Source: Torymus aiolomorphi | Lineage: Eukaryota; Arthropoda; Insecta; Hymenoptera; Torymidae | Assembly: GCA_036365515.1 (NCBI GenBank) | Contig: CM070873.1 | Location: forward strand, 22,738,257-22,802,256 | Length of the DNA: 64,000 nt | Direction of reading: 5' to 3' | Shown: in pieces, positions 1 through 12,926 of the stretch | How the letters are laid out: every line of letters begins with the position of its first letter | How positions within the stretch are numbered: the stretch's first letter is position 1 | Made by a program: the position numbers and the translations under genes | The notes under the pieces: model-generated | Told to the model about the DNA's origin: nothing | The model's database searches: none | What the model saw: only the letters and a program-made list of their open reading frames with translations

Positions 1-479
1 CTAACCCATATGATACACTAGTACTTCCTAATCAATGCTGAAAATCTGCTCTCACCACCAATAAAAAGATCACAATGAGCTTCTTATACGGAGCTTTTTA
101 ACTGTATTTTACAAATATATCATCTGATAATTTCTTCTAAAAATAACTCATATCTTTGGAAGTAAATTTATTTCCTCATTCTCTCTTGGCATGTTGATGC
201 TATTTTTCATGTCTGTAAAAGAAATATTTCATGAAATATTTAAAATAATAACAGATAAAATTGGAAATCTATTCACCTGTACAATCCAAAAAGATATAGT
301 AGCAGAGGTTGACTATTAGAAATGAATTGGTTGTCAAACAAATTTGTATTAAATCAAATCAGTCCCCATTGAGAGACAATTAAAAAGAATCATTCGATAG
401 CAGGGAGACAGTTTAAGCAAGTTGTAGAGTGGTGAGTGTCAAATATACAGTTTTTTATTATTATCATACAAAATGCTCT
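1..479. other. AT-rich sequence, nothing recognised
   Basis: No open frame, repeat structure or known motif that I can support. It may be the 3' flank of the exon-like modules that follow on the minus strand. Confidence 0.4.
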
Positions 480-499
480 ATGAACAACAAAAATTTTAT

Positions 500-930
500 A
501 ACAGCTCTACAGTAATAATCTCCTTGTCCAGCATCATTTCTCTCTTATCTACTTGCATAGTTGTGTCCTGCAAGAAAAAAAACAGTATCTCTGATTAATT
601 AATTATCAAGTTGTTTGAATGGTAATGGCTGCTGATCTGACCTAGACATTAAAGCACTACAGAAGTATCCTTGTAGGTGTAAAGTGGTCAAAACATGAAA
701 TATCCAAGCAGTCTTTGGTCACTTTCAACAGCATATCTGCTCTGTCTATGTGTAAATGATTTATAGTTGCTTGAGAATCCGCAACCAATAACTCAGCAGA
801 TCTTCACACCCAACAGCATTTCTCCCACGTCTACTTGTGCCCTGCAAAAAAAAACAATAATTTTGGTTAATTAATTACTTGATTAAAGAAATACCGAGAG
901 CCATTGATCTCACCTAGAAGCACAGCAAAC
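500..930 (-). repeat. Tandemly duplicated exon-intron-exon module
   Basis: Two diverged copies (about 500-690 and 790-930). Read on the minus strand each has an exon-like end TCTAG, a donor (GTGAGATCA in the upper copy, GTCAGATCA in the lower), an intron of about 70 nt containing ATTAATTAA, a T-rich tract ending in TTTTGCAG or TCTTGCAG, and then a short exon-like stretch. In the upper copy the joined reading continues about 15 codons to a stop. The lower copy has an 8-nt insertion that breaks this frame. I do not recognise the product. It may be the duplicated 3' end of a host gene. Confidence 0.3.
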
Positions 931-987
931 GCATCCCTGTGGTATGTTTAGCAGCAATCAACAGGTGAACCTAACCACACTTTCTAC

Positions 988-1182
988 TCAACAGCTAGGA
1001 TCGTCCTTCGAAATCGTTATCCACGCACACTTGTGTTGCATGATGATTACTCGATATGTCATTTGCACAGTTGCACTCCCTCGATCAGTAGTGACGTATA
1101 CTTCCGCGCAGAAAGTTTTTTTCTTCATCATCGCCAACTCGCCGGATAACACATTCCCGCAGTTTTCCACATAAATATACAC
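988..1182 (-). CDS. Small hypothetical ORF (possible 5' exon)
   Basis: Sixty-four codons from an ATG at 1182 to a TGA. The composition is coding-like (many acidic and basic residues, four cysteines, no low-complexity runs), and it lies just upstream, on the same strand, of the duplicated exon modules at 500-930. It could be their 5' exon or a chance ORF. I recognise no domain or signal peptide. A MITE sits immediately upstream (1229 onward) and may have displaced the promoter. Confidence 0.2.
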   Translation of the reverse strand: MYIYVENCGNVLSGELAMMKKKTFCAEVYVTTDRGSATVQMTYRVIIMQHKCAWITISKDDPSC

Positions 1183-1228
1183 GGATTATGCTTTCTGCAT
1201 ACTGTTCTTGCGGCAACCGCTATACTTA

Positions 1229-1900
1229 GGGACAATGTACATAAGGCCCTAGACACATGAGCGCGTTTGCTCGCGTTTGGCTGCGGTCAGCCGCGGTCGG
1301 CCGCGGTCGGACGCGATAAGAGCGCACGCGCTCGCTTCTCCCATTGGTTGGAAGCGAGCTTAGCGGACGCGTACGCCTACGATCATACGATGCCGATCAG
1401 CCGCGGTGAGCGCACGCGCTCGCTTCTCGTATTGGCTGGAAGCGGACTCAGCGGACGCGCACGCCTACGACGACCAAGTTTCTACATCGATGCGGCTGCG
1501 TGTGCGCACGCCGTGTATAAGGTATACCTATATATGCGTGCGCGCTACATATAGGTATACCTTATACACGGCGAGCGCACACACAGCCGCATCGATGAGA
1601 AGCTCCCTAGAGAAGCGAGCGCTCTTACCGCGGCTGACCGTGGCCGACCGCGAGCAAACGCGCTTATGTGTCTATAAGGGCCTAAGAGCCGTGTCGTGCT
1701 GTGCCTTGCCTTGCCCTTGCCGTGTCGTGTCTTGCTCTTGCCGTGCCTTGCCATTTCGTTCCTACAGAGATATAGAATACATGTTTATAAACCAACAAAA
1801 ATAGGAACGAAACGGTAAGGCACGGCAAGAGCAAGGCACGGCACGGCAAGGCACAACACAGCACGACACAGCTCGACACGGCTCTTATGTACATTGTCCC
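1229..1900. mobile_element. PIF/Harbinger-type MITE with two nested hairpins
   Basis: Termini GGGACAATGTACATAAG (1229-1245) and its exact complement (1884-1900) are flanked by TTA on both sides (1226-1228, 1901-1903). A TTA target duplication with a GGG-starting terminus is the PIF/Harbinger pattern. The interior folds into two successive hairpins: 1247-1680, which itself contains a near-perfect 49-bp stem around 1540, and about 1685-1885, rich in GCACGGCAAG-like words. There is no transposase, so it is non-autonomous. The arginine-rich ORFs here are by-products of the GC-rich arms. Confidence 0.8.
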
Positions 1901-1917
1901 TTATGTACCCTTCAACT

Positions 1918-2132
1918 AATTCTGAAAAAATTCTCACGCGTTCTTTGAATAATTCTTAACATTTTTGTTCAGTAAAATTTTTTTGTCAAGTTGGTACTTT
2001 TCGAGTAAAAAAATCGTAAAGGTCATTATCTCGTTTCATAGTTATCGTTTGGTCGCCGTAGGTTATAGCTTTTTATTCGAATAAAAAATATTGAGAATTA
2101 TTCAAAGAACGCGTGAGAATTTTTTCAGAATT
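1918..2132. mobile_element. Short MITE with 39-bp inverted ends
   Basis: The arm 1918-1956 (containing TCTCACGCGTTCTTTGAATA) is repeated in inverse orientation at 2094-2132. A diverged direct copy of the inner left part follows at about 2205-2300. No convincing target duplication was found. Confidence 0.6.
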
Positions 2133-2675
2133 TTTTAACGATTTTTAAAATTTTTGAATAATGGACAGATCTAAAAAAACCAAAATTGGTCGTAAAATTT
2201 CTGAAAACATTCATACGTATTCTTTGAATAATTCTAAATACTTTTTATTCCACAAAAATTTTTTGTTAAGTTGATCTTTCACGAGTTAAAAAATCGCAAA
2301 GTCTCTTATTACATTTATGTGTAAAACGGCCATTTTGGGTGGCCGCCATCTTGAATTTCAATATTGCATCAATGGAATCTCAAAGTTTAGGCGATTATTC
2401 CACCACTTTTATAGGTTACAGACATTGATTATACCTCTTTGGATGCGAAAATATGAATTAAAAATTTTTTTTCGACTAAGAAATCGTATTTTTTTGAAAA
2501 AAATTGTTTATAACCTTTTAAATACCCATTAGTCACTAAATTTGAGGTTAGATTCAAAAAGTACACGAAATTTTACGTAGGAAATCATGATTTTGAAATT
2601 TTTTTCCCACAGATAACATGTTCTAATAATGAGCTGAAAATCAGATTAAAAATAGGGAGTTCCAGGCGTTAACGG
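2133..2675. other. Repeat-derived AT-rich sequence
   Basis: Holds the partial third copy of the preceding MITE arm and the low-complexity phrase GGCCGCCATCTTG common in insect repeats. No supported gene. Confidence 0.4.
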
Positions 2676-3511
2676 GTTAACTTTAGATTTAGGAATTTGT
2701 ATACTACTTGTGAAAATAAAAGATAAGTAGTATTATCAATGTTTTATATTATATAGTTGAAATGGATCACTTATTAACAGGTTCAGTACGAATAATGTAT
2801 AAGAAAAAATACATTTAGTTTGCAAAGAATAAAAAAGAATTGAAAATGTTTCCAGTTTTAGTTGTTTCTAATCATTTTTATTATTACATTTGATATGAAT
2901 ATGACATTTGATATGAAATCATGCTGTACTGAACCTATTAATATATTATATGGAAACATAAATTATATATTATGTAAATAAACGCAATTTATTGTATCAT
3001 TTCTTTACTTATGTAAATAGTAGTCAAATTAATTGAACAGTGAGTCACACAAACAAAAATATATATGAGCAAAATCTTTTACAAAAAATGATTGACTATT
3101 TTATATTTTTTAGCTTGTATGAAAAACGGCTACAATATTTAGAAAATATAAAATGGGAAATTGTTCAAATGGATTTTCCAGGAATAAGAGTAATTTTTTT
3201 GACTAAACTTTTTGAACAATTAACTGAATATGCGAAAAACAACATTGATTCATCTGAGTTCTCTGGTAAATATTATTAGTATTACGCATCCTTTATTTTG
3301 AAAAGTAATTGCTTTAAAATTTATGATCAATGTCTTGTTTTACAGATATTATGGAATACTTGTATACAAATTTTATACCTGAAATACGTAAAAAAAACCT
3401 CGAGATATGGTTTTGCCACATATAATATATAAAAGTAGAAGATTTATTTGTAATAGCGATCCAGAAGTAAAAATATTCAGAGAAACCCATAATCCATTAA
3501 ATGAAATATAA
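2676..3511 (+). pseudogene. Decayed multi-exon gene copy related to the gene at 23.75-24.36 kb
   Basis: Three exon remnants. Exon A (2676-2722) matches the 3' end of exon 2 of the minus-strand gene at 23.75 kb almost base for base and shares the first bases of its intron, but its donor reads ATAAGT where the other copy has GTAAGT. Exon B (3045-3265), entered after the AG at 3043-3044, keeps the expected phase and gives about 73 residues. Exon C (3346-3511) follows a clean short intron (donor GTAAAT, acceptor TTTTACAG) and is open except for one frameshift near 3408, after which a second frame continues to a stop at 3509-3511. The lost donor and the frameshift argue for a pseudogene or fragment. 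I do not recognise the family. Exon B is rich in Leu, Ile, Lys and Tyr. Confidence 0.55.
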
Positions 3512-4380
3512 CAACAAATTTTCATTTCACTATAAAAAAACCATTCATTTTACTTAGTTACAAAACTGTAAAACTAGTAGTTATTTTTATTTGTCTAAGT
3601 ATTGTACGTGTATATAAATATAAATACATAATTTTGATTTATATAAAAAACTAATGTAACAGTAAATAATTTATGTAAAAGTGTTTAATTAAATTTATTA
3701 AATTATAATCTAAATATTCATTTGGAAAAATGTGAATTTCAGACCGTTTTTAATATCAAGGAATTCTACTACGTAGAATAAAAATTATACTTAGAATTTT
3801 TTAAGCGTTTTAAAGTTATATTGATATACGTCTTGATATTATAATTTATTGAATTACAGATATTTAAAATTAAATTATTAACAAAAAAAGAAGCGCTGAA
3901 TATTTCAATATTCCGTTTAAAATTTGTTTCACATAGTCAACGATTCAATTAAGGGGGTTCTCCTCGGGCACTACAGTTTGTTGCTCAGCGAGAGCACAAA
4001 CTATACCATGGGCGTCGTTCTGTCTCTCTCGCTCTCGTGCACGTCGTCTGCTATTTGTGTTTATAATCATTAATATCTTTTTAAAAAGATCGGCTTGACA
4101 CATATTTGATAAACTTAATAGAAAGAGCCGAATTTCATATTTCTTAAGCTATGTTTTTCTTTTTGAAGTCCAGTTTTTTTGATGAGTAATTCTATTACTT
4201 TCTGTCACAGTTGATATAGCACTCATTTACTCTCATGTAAAAATAACCATTTTCAAGAATTTTTTTCTCAAAAATTTGTTCCGCAATGTATGTAAACAAA
4301 CATATGGTATCATTTCTGTGACTTTGAAGAATATTTGTATATTTTTTTCAGAAGCTTTTTCAGTTTTTGAAATGTGAAGA
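3512..4380. other. AT-rich intergenic stretch
   Basis: Nothing recognised apart from a short GC-richer patch near 3955-4060 with CT-rich and GAGCACAA-type words. Confidence 0.4.
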
Positions 4381-4625
4381 GAACTACCTTAATGCGCATG
4401 CGCATTTTTAATTGTGGCGGCACGTGGAAGTCCAGCGGTCCAGCCAGACTGCGGCGCCCGGATCTTTTGAAATACACGCGTGTACCGCGCGCGTTCATCA
4501 GCTGCCGGAAACGCGCGCTTTTCAACCTGCCCGCACGGTTTTGTCTCGTTTTCCACATAATAACGCGCGAGTTCGCGGAATTTATTAGCGCTGATTCGTT
4601 ACGTACTCGGTAATGGGATCCACTG
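4381..4625. promoter_or_regulatory. GC-rich island with an NRF-1/EWG-like palindrome
   Basis: The perfect 12-bp palindrome TGCGCATGCGCA lies at 4393-4404, the consensus bound by NRF-1 (EWG in flies), inside a CpG-rich island of about 240 bp. ORFs on both strands are GC-driven and look like noise. It could be a promoter or enhancer island. No transcript is evident next to it. Confidence 0.3.
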
Positions 4626-5076
4626 GGGAACGGAAATGCGTATGTGCGCGTGTGCTTTATTTACAACGCGGGCTGGCAAATAAGAAATATTATACAGATT
4701 TTTAACAGTGAATGTGAAAAATTCTTTGTAAGTATGGCAAAATGTAAATAATTCGAGGAAAAGTATACAAGCTGAAAATTACATTTACATTTTTTATTAA
4801 AAAATATGTTTAAAAGAGAGATTACAAAATACAAGTAATAATTATTTACAATAGAAAGATTAAAGATAAATATGAGAAAAAATACTTTTAATTCTAACTA
4901 AACTGTAAATAATTTAAAAAAATATTTATAAAACTAACAAGTGTACAAACAATAGTAAGATAATAATTATTATTTAAATACTGATTGTGATTTTCTCTTA
5001 ATTCCTTACGTAGTTTTGTACACTTTTTCAATTCCATTTACATATGGTTAACTTTTGATTAGAATCTCAAATAAAC

Positions 5077-5302
5077 ATGGGTCTGAAGTTTGCAACGTTG
5101 GAGTGCAACGAAATGAAAACAAAAATTAATTTTACTTCAAAGTTATATTGATTAATTTTGGTTTCGCCTGAAGATTTAGTGTTTTATAGTATAAAATAAC
5201 TTAATGAAAAAGGTTTAGATAAAAATGCTTACTGTCTAGTCACTTTAATTAATTGTAAAAAATTATTTCGTTGCATTCCAACGATGCAAACTTCAGACCC
5301 AT
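5077..5302. mobile_element. MITE family A, copy 1 (8-bp TSD, hAT-like)
   Basis: Termini ATGGGTCTGAAGTTTGCA and complement, inverted arms of about 38 bp, AT-rich interior, 226 bp. It is flanked by perfect 8-bp duplications AAATAAAC (5069-5076, 5303-5310). Eight-base duplications are the hAT pattern. Further copies at 37.37, 43.58, 44.94 and 50.34 kb. Confidence 0.85.
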
Positions 5303-5310
5303 AAATAAAC

Positions 5311-5960
5311 GTGATTCCCTAATTGAGAGGGGATACATTGACTTTAATCAAATCATCTTTTAAGGTATCATGTTTTAAATTTCCATTAAAAACGATTTCA
5401 TTCTCTTTCAAATTGATTGGATTACCTTTAAACAATTTTATTCCGTGTCACAATTTAAACCATCTTTTATCATATAAAGTGGTATTCTCTTATGATAACG
5501 AAGTTTATTCACAGTTTAATTAAACATATTTTTTTAGAAGAAAGAAGATATTTTTATTATTGGAATATGATTCGTTTTTGAAAATTCTCTGCGCAGGTCA
5601 ATTTTATTATGAAAAGAATCTCATTTTGAAACTTCTATTTTATAACCTGGTGTGAAACTTTTTATCAAAGTATCATGATGAAAAATGGCAAAATTTTTCA
5701 AATTCCGTTTCCTCGTTCCATGAATTCTTTCCTCGTCGTTATTCTGGGTGTACTTTTATATCATAACTTTAATTAATTACCATATTTTTTTGCTAATTCA
5801 TTCAAGTTTATAATAATTATGATATGCGTTTTGATTCTATCAGTAGATACCAGCAATACGAATAATTTAAAAAGTTCAAACAAAATATGCCTCTTCCAAG
5901 TTAAGCCTATACTATCCAGAACCAAAATCAACGGCTTGTTAAACGATTCATAAAAATTCA
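5311..5960. other. AT-rich sequence, nothing recognised
   Basis: No supported gene. The ORFs are short and lysine/phenylalanine-rich, as expected from AT composition. Confidence 0.4.
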
Positions 5961-8700
5961 ACGCAGAGTCAAAGTGCATTCCGTGCGCGCGCACAAACAA
6001 GTGGCTGCGCAACTTGGCAAGTCTAGAAACCGTTTGATTTCCCCTTTGTTCCGAACTTTTCTTTATTTCTCTTTCCCTCTTTCCGCGCGCCAAGTCTCGG
6101 GGCAGCAACTTTCTCACCGTGAGCACTTTTAAACCGCTTTACCTTTCCTCGCCCGCGAGCAAGAAACTTTTTTAATGCTCCCTGCGCGTAAACGTCGATA
6201 TCGATATTTCCTCCCTTCTCCCTCTGTGCTTCGTTTTCGCCTCGGTGCGTGTATATATAGACGGTATCGGGCATAAGAGTTTCCGTGGCGCGGCGAAAAT
6301 GTAGCGTGAAAAGTCGAACGGTCGCGATCCAAGCGCCTCGTTTAAAGTACGCCTTGTCGTGTTTTTTTTTCTTTCTTTCCATTTTTTTAAGGAGAGTTTT
6401 TTCGTGTGTTGATAATGCATTTTAAAAGGCGTAGTTTGCACTTTTTAATCGTAATAATTATCATTTTCTTGTTGTAAATTGTTGAATGACTTGCCAGATT
6501 AGTTTATTAAGTGAAGAAAATTTTCATTTTGATAAAAGCAAATAATATAATCGGAAATAATTTTTGTAATGCATTATTATTTTTAAATGTTTGTTTCGTG
6601 TATTTCATCTTTCCGGATCACCAAGTATAACGAAATGTTCAACCAAAGAATACATTTTTTTATTCCAAACACACTCCATATACCTGCTTCAGTATTGCTT
6701 TTTTTATTGTATTGAATAACTAATTTCACATGCTATATCTATAAACAATATAAAAAACTCAACAAAACGTAAAAATAAACGGATCTGTTAAAAAAAATAT
6801 ACGTTTTGGCATTAGTAAGTATTAAAGAGAGATGTATTATTATATAGTTAATATATCGTGAATTTTACAGAAAGAAATATTTTTACAATATCTTACTTAA
6901 ACAGTCTACAGAGCGCACCCCTTGATTACAACCACAACAAATCCGCCCTGGCGACAACTCAACGCCTTCTCCGACAGCTGCCAAAAATCTCGTTCCCTCA
7001 ACCAACCCTCTTCCGTCTAATGAAAAAACATCGGACTCTCTTAATAAACTCTCCCTCTCCCTTTCTTCTCTCCGGCGAAACAATCTCAAGCGCGGCGTCT
7101 AAACTTTCGCGCGCGCACATGCATAAAGTGTATTATATATATCTACACACGCGAAACCTGCGCATATGTGTGTGATGTGCTCGAAATGAAAGGGAGAGCC
7201 GCGCGCGCGTTCTGTAATGAGAAAAGGCGAGAGATAAACGGGCGTCGCGCGGATATCCCAGAGCGCGACGCACAAAGGCTAACGTAGGTTTTTTTTCTGT
7301 GCAACGTTGCTGTCCGGACATTTGATGAATATTTAAAAGCGATGGTCCAGTGAGCTTTTTCGCGTGGGGCGGGGGAGGAAAGGGTTGCGGCTAATGTTTC
7401 AGTCTTTATAGCGCAGAGCTCAGAGGACCGAGTGGGCTTGACGTAAAGGATAAAGAGATTGTGGAGAGTTTGGATGTGTGTGTGTTTTTGGCGTGAATTT
7501 TTAACGTCGCCGTGTGCGCGTGCGTTTGTGTAAGATATAAAAATACTTATCAACTTTTTTTTACGTTTTAAAATTTTTACGTGCTCATTTGTGACCTGAG
7601 TATGTATTTTTAATGTGTATGCTTAGAAAGCAACGGCAAAGGAAATATTTTGAAATACATTAAAAAGTTTGTACGAATACAAAAAAATATAACGAGAATG
7701 TGATGCGTATTCTGAAGTAATAATTGAAATTTACATTAATAATATAAAATGTAACGATGAAAAGTTAATTAAAATAATTTGTTATAAAATTCTAGGACCA
7801 AGAGTGAAAATGCTTTCAGCGCTGAAATTTACGAAACGCCAATTATGATTATTGCGGAACAAGTATTTTTAATTATACGCTATAATATATTTAATTGAAA
7901 GAAAACAAGTATTGTAACAGCTCGTATCATTCTCATATGGGAAAATTTCAGTTTACATTTTTTAATAAAAGTAAGACATTTATTAAATTTTTAACGTATC
8001 AGGAAAGCTATACTAAAATTTAAATCAATATGCTAAAATTACTTTTATATAATTGAAGATATTTACATAAAACGCAGTTGCAGATAACTTCGTTAAAAGT
8101 TTCATAATGTTAAAATTGTTTCCATTAAACAGTTTTGATTAGAAATACGTTTACTATTCTAGATTCTATTTGAAATGAATGTACATTCTTTGAAACTATT
8201 TGATTTTAAAAAATTATACATGTAGATAGAAATATTCGCAGAGTAATTTCTAGCAATTACTCAAGAAAGCAACAAAACCATACCAATTTCCCCGCAAAAT
8301 TTCTGAAACGAAAACAAATTGTAACTTCACTCATGAAAGTTGCAGCACAACAGTGTCCTCAATCTGCCATCTTTTTGTCGTAAAAAAAGGAGACAAGCCG
8401 CGCGGAAGTTTGCGATGAAAATTTAAAAAGTCCAGCGAGTCGCCGCAAGTATACAAAAGTTCACTTTGCATGAGGACAGACCCGCAAACTTTTTTAAGCC
8501 TCGCATTTTTATAACTGCGCGCTGATTCTTAAACAAAAATCCTCGTTCCGTGTCTTGCTGTGGCGGCGCGCACGCGAGTTTTAATTTAATTTTTCGCAAA
8601 TCTGATTCGAGAGGAATATTTATTCCACAGGAATGGAGATTACTGGCGAAAGAGAGATGCAAGTTTCTTTAATAGGCTTCGGCGTGGTATCAAAAGTTAT
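5961..8700. other. Three GC/CpG-rich islands separated by AT-rich DNA
   Basis: Islands at about 5975-6360, 6900-7540 and 8340-8650 contain CGCGCG-type words, TATA-like GTGTATATATAG (6249) and pyrimidine tracts. Overlapping arginine-rich ORFs occur on both strands in several frames, which marks them as composition artefacts. The islands resemble the non-coding GC islands also found here at 20.9-21.2, 22.3-23.6, 36.0, 39.0-39.5 and 54.0-54.2 kb. The inter-island DNA (6400-6850, 7560-8330) shows nothing. Confidence 0.35.
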
Positions 8701-9179
8701 TGATAATGAAGTGTACAATAATGTTTTGCATTTTTCCAAAAGTACTATTTAATAATTGATACATATTATGCATTAAGTTTTCATTTTATACGGCGATTTC
8801 CAATTTTTACATTGAAAAAAAGTTTCCCTCTCATATAAGTTATTAAAAATTGGTTTACATTGTTACAAATTATAAGATCAAGAAATAAAAGTTGTATTTA
8901 GAAATCATCGTATTACTAGATCATATAGCTGGATATAATGTAACTCACGTGACTATATAATCCTTCAAATATATTCTTTGTCTTTAAAAATGTTGATCTT
9001 AATGTAAGGAATAATATTACCAATACTGTAAATAAGTAAAAATGCGTATCTGTAAAAAGAAAACTATATTGAATTCCGTCCAAAACAAGATCAATCGCCT
9101 CTTCTAGTTTATCTTTATCCCCTTTGTTTTCAAATCCACCTATATATCGACGCCTCGTACGAAGAAAAGCACTGTTCAC
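8701..9179. other. AT-rich sequence, nothing recognised
   Basis: One minus-strand ORF of 87 codons (8916-9179) ends in the minisatellite and has no recognisable features. I do not call it a gene. Confidence 0.35.
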
Positions 9180-9600
9180 AGGGCTCGACGAAGACTAGCA
9201 CAGCTCAAACTCTCTGACGGAAAAGAGCACAGCTCAAAATCTCGGACGAAAAAAAGCACAGCTCAAAATCTCGGACGAAAAAAGCACGACTCGAGGGGCT
9301 CAGACGAAGAGTAGCGCAATTCACGGAGCCCGGACGAACAGTAGCACAACTCGCGGAGCACGGACGAAAAAAAGCACGACTCGCGGGGCTCGGACGAAGA
9401 GCAGGGGCTTTATCGAGATAAAGAAAATTGAAGTGCCGTTTTCATTTCTGGCCAATCAGCGAGCTGGAAATTTTTCAATAGCCAATAAAATTTCTCAACA
9501 CCTCGAAAATTTCGCCTTGTACCGAACACTCGATAAGGCCCCAGCACGACTCCCGGGGCTCGGGCGGAAAAAACACAGCTCGATAAGTACTTACGAAGAC
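9180..9600. repeat. Minisatellite, ~32-bp unit (GGACGAAAAAAGCAC...)
   Basis: About seven degenerate units built on CTCGGACGAA followed by AGCACGACTCGCGGGG run from 9180 to 9403 and resume at 9543-9600. The break is a 139-bp insertion listed separately. Confidence 0.7.
9404..9542. mobile_element. 139-bp insertion inside the minisatellite
   Basis: Ends GGGGCTTTATCGAG (9404-9417) and CTCGATAAGGCCCC (9529-9542) are inverted with one mismatch. AGCA is present on both sides (9400-9403, 9543-9546). Removing it restores the repeat register. A tiny MITE of unknown superfamily. Confidence 0.6.
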
Positions 9601-9610
9601 TAGCACTATT

Positions 9611-10206
9611 CATTGCGTTTTCATAAATAGTGCACAGTTTGTTATGTCATATCATGCATAAAAAAGACTTGGGATATCATTTTAATTAATTAATATTGAT
9701 TTTTATCACTTTGTGTCTTTTCAACTACTGGGTTGTAGGTAAAATTTATAGAAGCCGTAAGTATGTATGGTTATTTTGTGAGACTAAAGATCTTGTGCAT
9801 TAAGATAAATCATTGATTAAGATTTATTTAATTCACTTGAATACACTTACCCTCAGTTGACGATTTATAAGCTGATTTCAATACTTTCTTTTGTTTGATT
9901 TACTTTGTTTTATTTGATTATTGAGTAGAGTAATTTTCGTAGAGATAAATTTTCAAAATGAAGATAATAAAGTATTGGAAAAATCTTAATAAAAAGCTAT
10001 TTTAACACAGATTTAACAGTTTCATGAGATATGAAAAACAAACTCGTACTTGCCAACATTCTACTTTTGTATAAATATTTTTTTAAAGATATAAATAAAT
10101 TTAAAAATTTCTCAAGATATACTTGTTGGCCTTAGATAAAATATCAATTTAAAGTTATAAATATAAAATTGAAACTTTGTGTGACTAGACGAGAAAAGAA
10201 TTTCAT
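9611..10206. other. AT-rich sequence, nothing recognised
   Basis: No supported gene, repeat or motif. Confidence 0.4.
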
Positions 10207-10221
10207 TATCTTTCTAAAGTA

Positions 10222-10561
10222 TATGTAGTTGTTTGCAGCTTATGGCAGTCATGGTAGAATATACTAAGGAATAGGCCGCTAACGGTTCTACTGCCCAGGT
10301 TAAAGAATAAAGACAAAACTTATATGTCCAACGTTTCGAACGGTTTTATTCTGCCCCTTATCAAGGTCAAAACTCTATCGGATTAAAGTATACTACAAGT
10401 AGACACTGTAAGTGACTACTAGTCAATGTGTATACTTTAATCCGATAGAGTTTTGACCTTGATAAGGGGCAGAATAAAACCGTTCGAAACGTTGGACATA
10501 TAAGTTTTGTCTTTATTCTTTAACCTGGGCAGTAGAACCGTTAGCGGCCTATTCCTTAGTA
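10222..10561. mobile_element. Palindromic Penelope-derived insertion 1
   Basis: A near-perfect inverted repeat (arms about 10258-10396 and 10428-10561, spacer about 30 bp) with a 36-bp one-sided extension at the left. It is bounded by a 15-bp duplication TATCTTTCTAAAGTA (10207-10221, 10562-10576). Each arm carries the CGAAACGTTGGAC word and a CTTGATAAGG word typical of Penelope-like element terminal regions, i.e. a degenerate hammerhead core (10328-10372 minus, 10452-10497 plus). Confidence 0.65.
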
Positions 10562-10576
10562 TATCTTTCTAAAGTA

Positions 10577-10998
10577 CTTGCATTCTAAAATGGTCATATT
10601 TGTAATCTTGGACAAATATCTTGTTAAAATAATAATAATATATTTATGCTTTCGAATAATGTAACTAGCACAATGTTTTTTAGTGAAAAATTCTTAATAT
10701 TACAGTTTCAGCTGAAATATTATTCCATAGAGAATACTACTCACACTAATAATTACGAGCAATGTCCCAATCTATTGGCAGCGGTATTTAATATATTACT
10801 ATTATTAGAACCTTCAATACTTAACTCTAATTTTGCAACAAAAAAAACAATAAAAGAGAGATGAGCGAAAAATTTACGTGATAAAATAATGATCTGAAGG
10901 TGTCAAAGGACGCATAAGCAAGGTTGCCCTGTTCCCTCATTTTTAAATGACACATGAAATCGAGAAATTACCGAATAATTACATCTATATGTCGAAAT
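10577..10998. other. AT-rich sequence, nothing recognised
   Basis: A 72-codon plus-strand ORF (10646-10864) has no recognisable feature. Not called as a gene. Confidence 0.35.
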
Positions 10999-11049
10999 CT
11001 CTCTCTCTCTCTCTCCCTCTCCCATGCCCCTCTCTCTCTCTCTCTCTCC
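10999..11049. repeat. Interrupted (CT)n microsatellite
   Basis: CT dinucleotides with two short interruptions, directly abutting the 5'-truncated LINE that follows. The same repeat resumes at the LINE 3' end. Confidence 0.85.

Positions 11050-12926
<1,877 letters not shown>

Noticed and set aside
1267..1894. Overlapping arginine/alanine-rich ORFs on both strands
   Set aside because: They lie in the inverted arms of the PIF-type MITE and mirror each other. GC-rich palindromes, not genes.
5773..7553. Several 60-136-codon minus-strand ORFs
   Set aside because: Overlap in different frames with biased arginine/lysine composition, no splice-consistent structure or domain. GC islands remove stop codons.
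9180..9600. CRISPR-like array (regular ~32-bp repeats)
   Set aside because: Repeats are contiguous and degenerate with no unique spacers, and the context is eukaryotic. It is a minisatellite.
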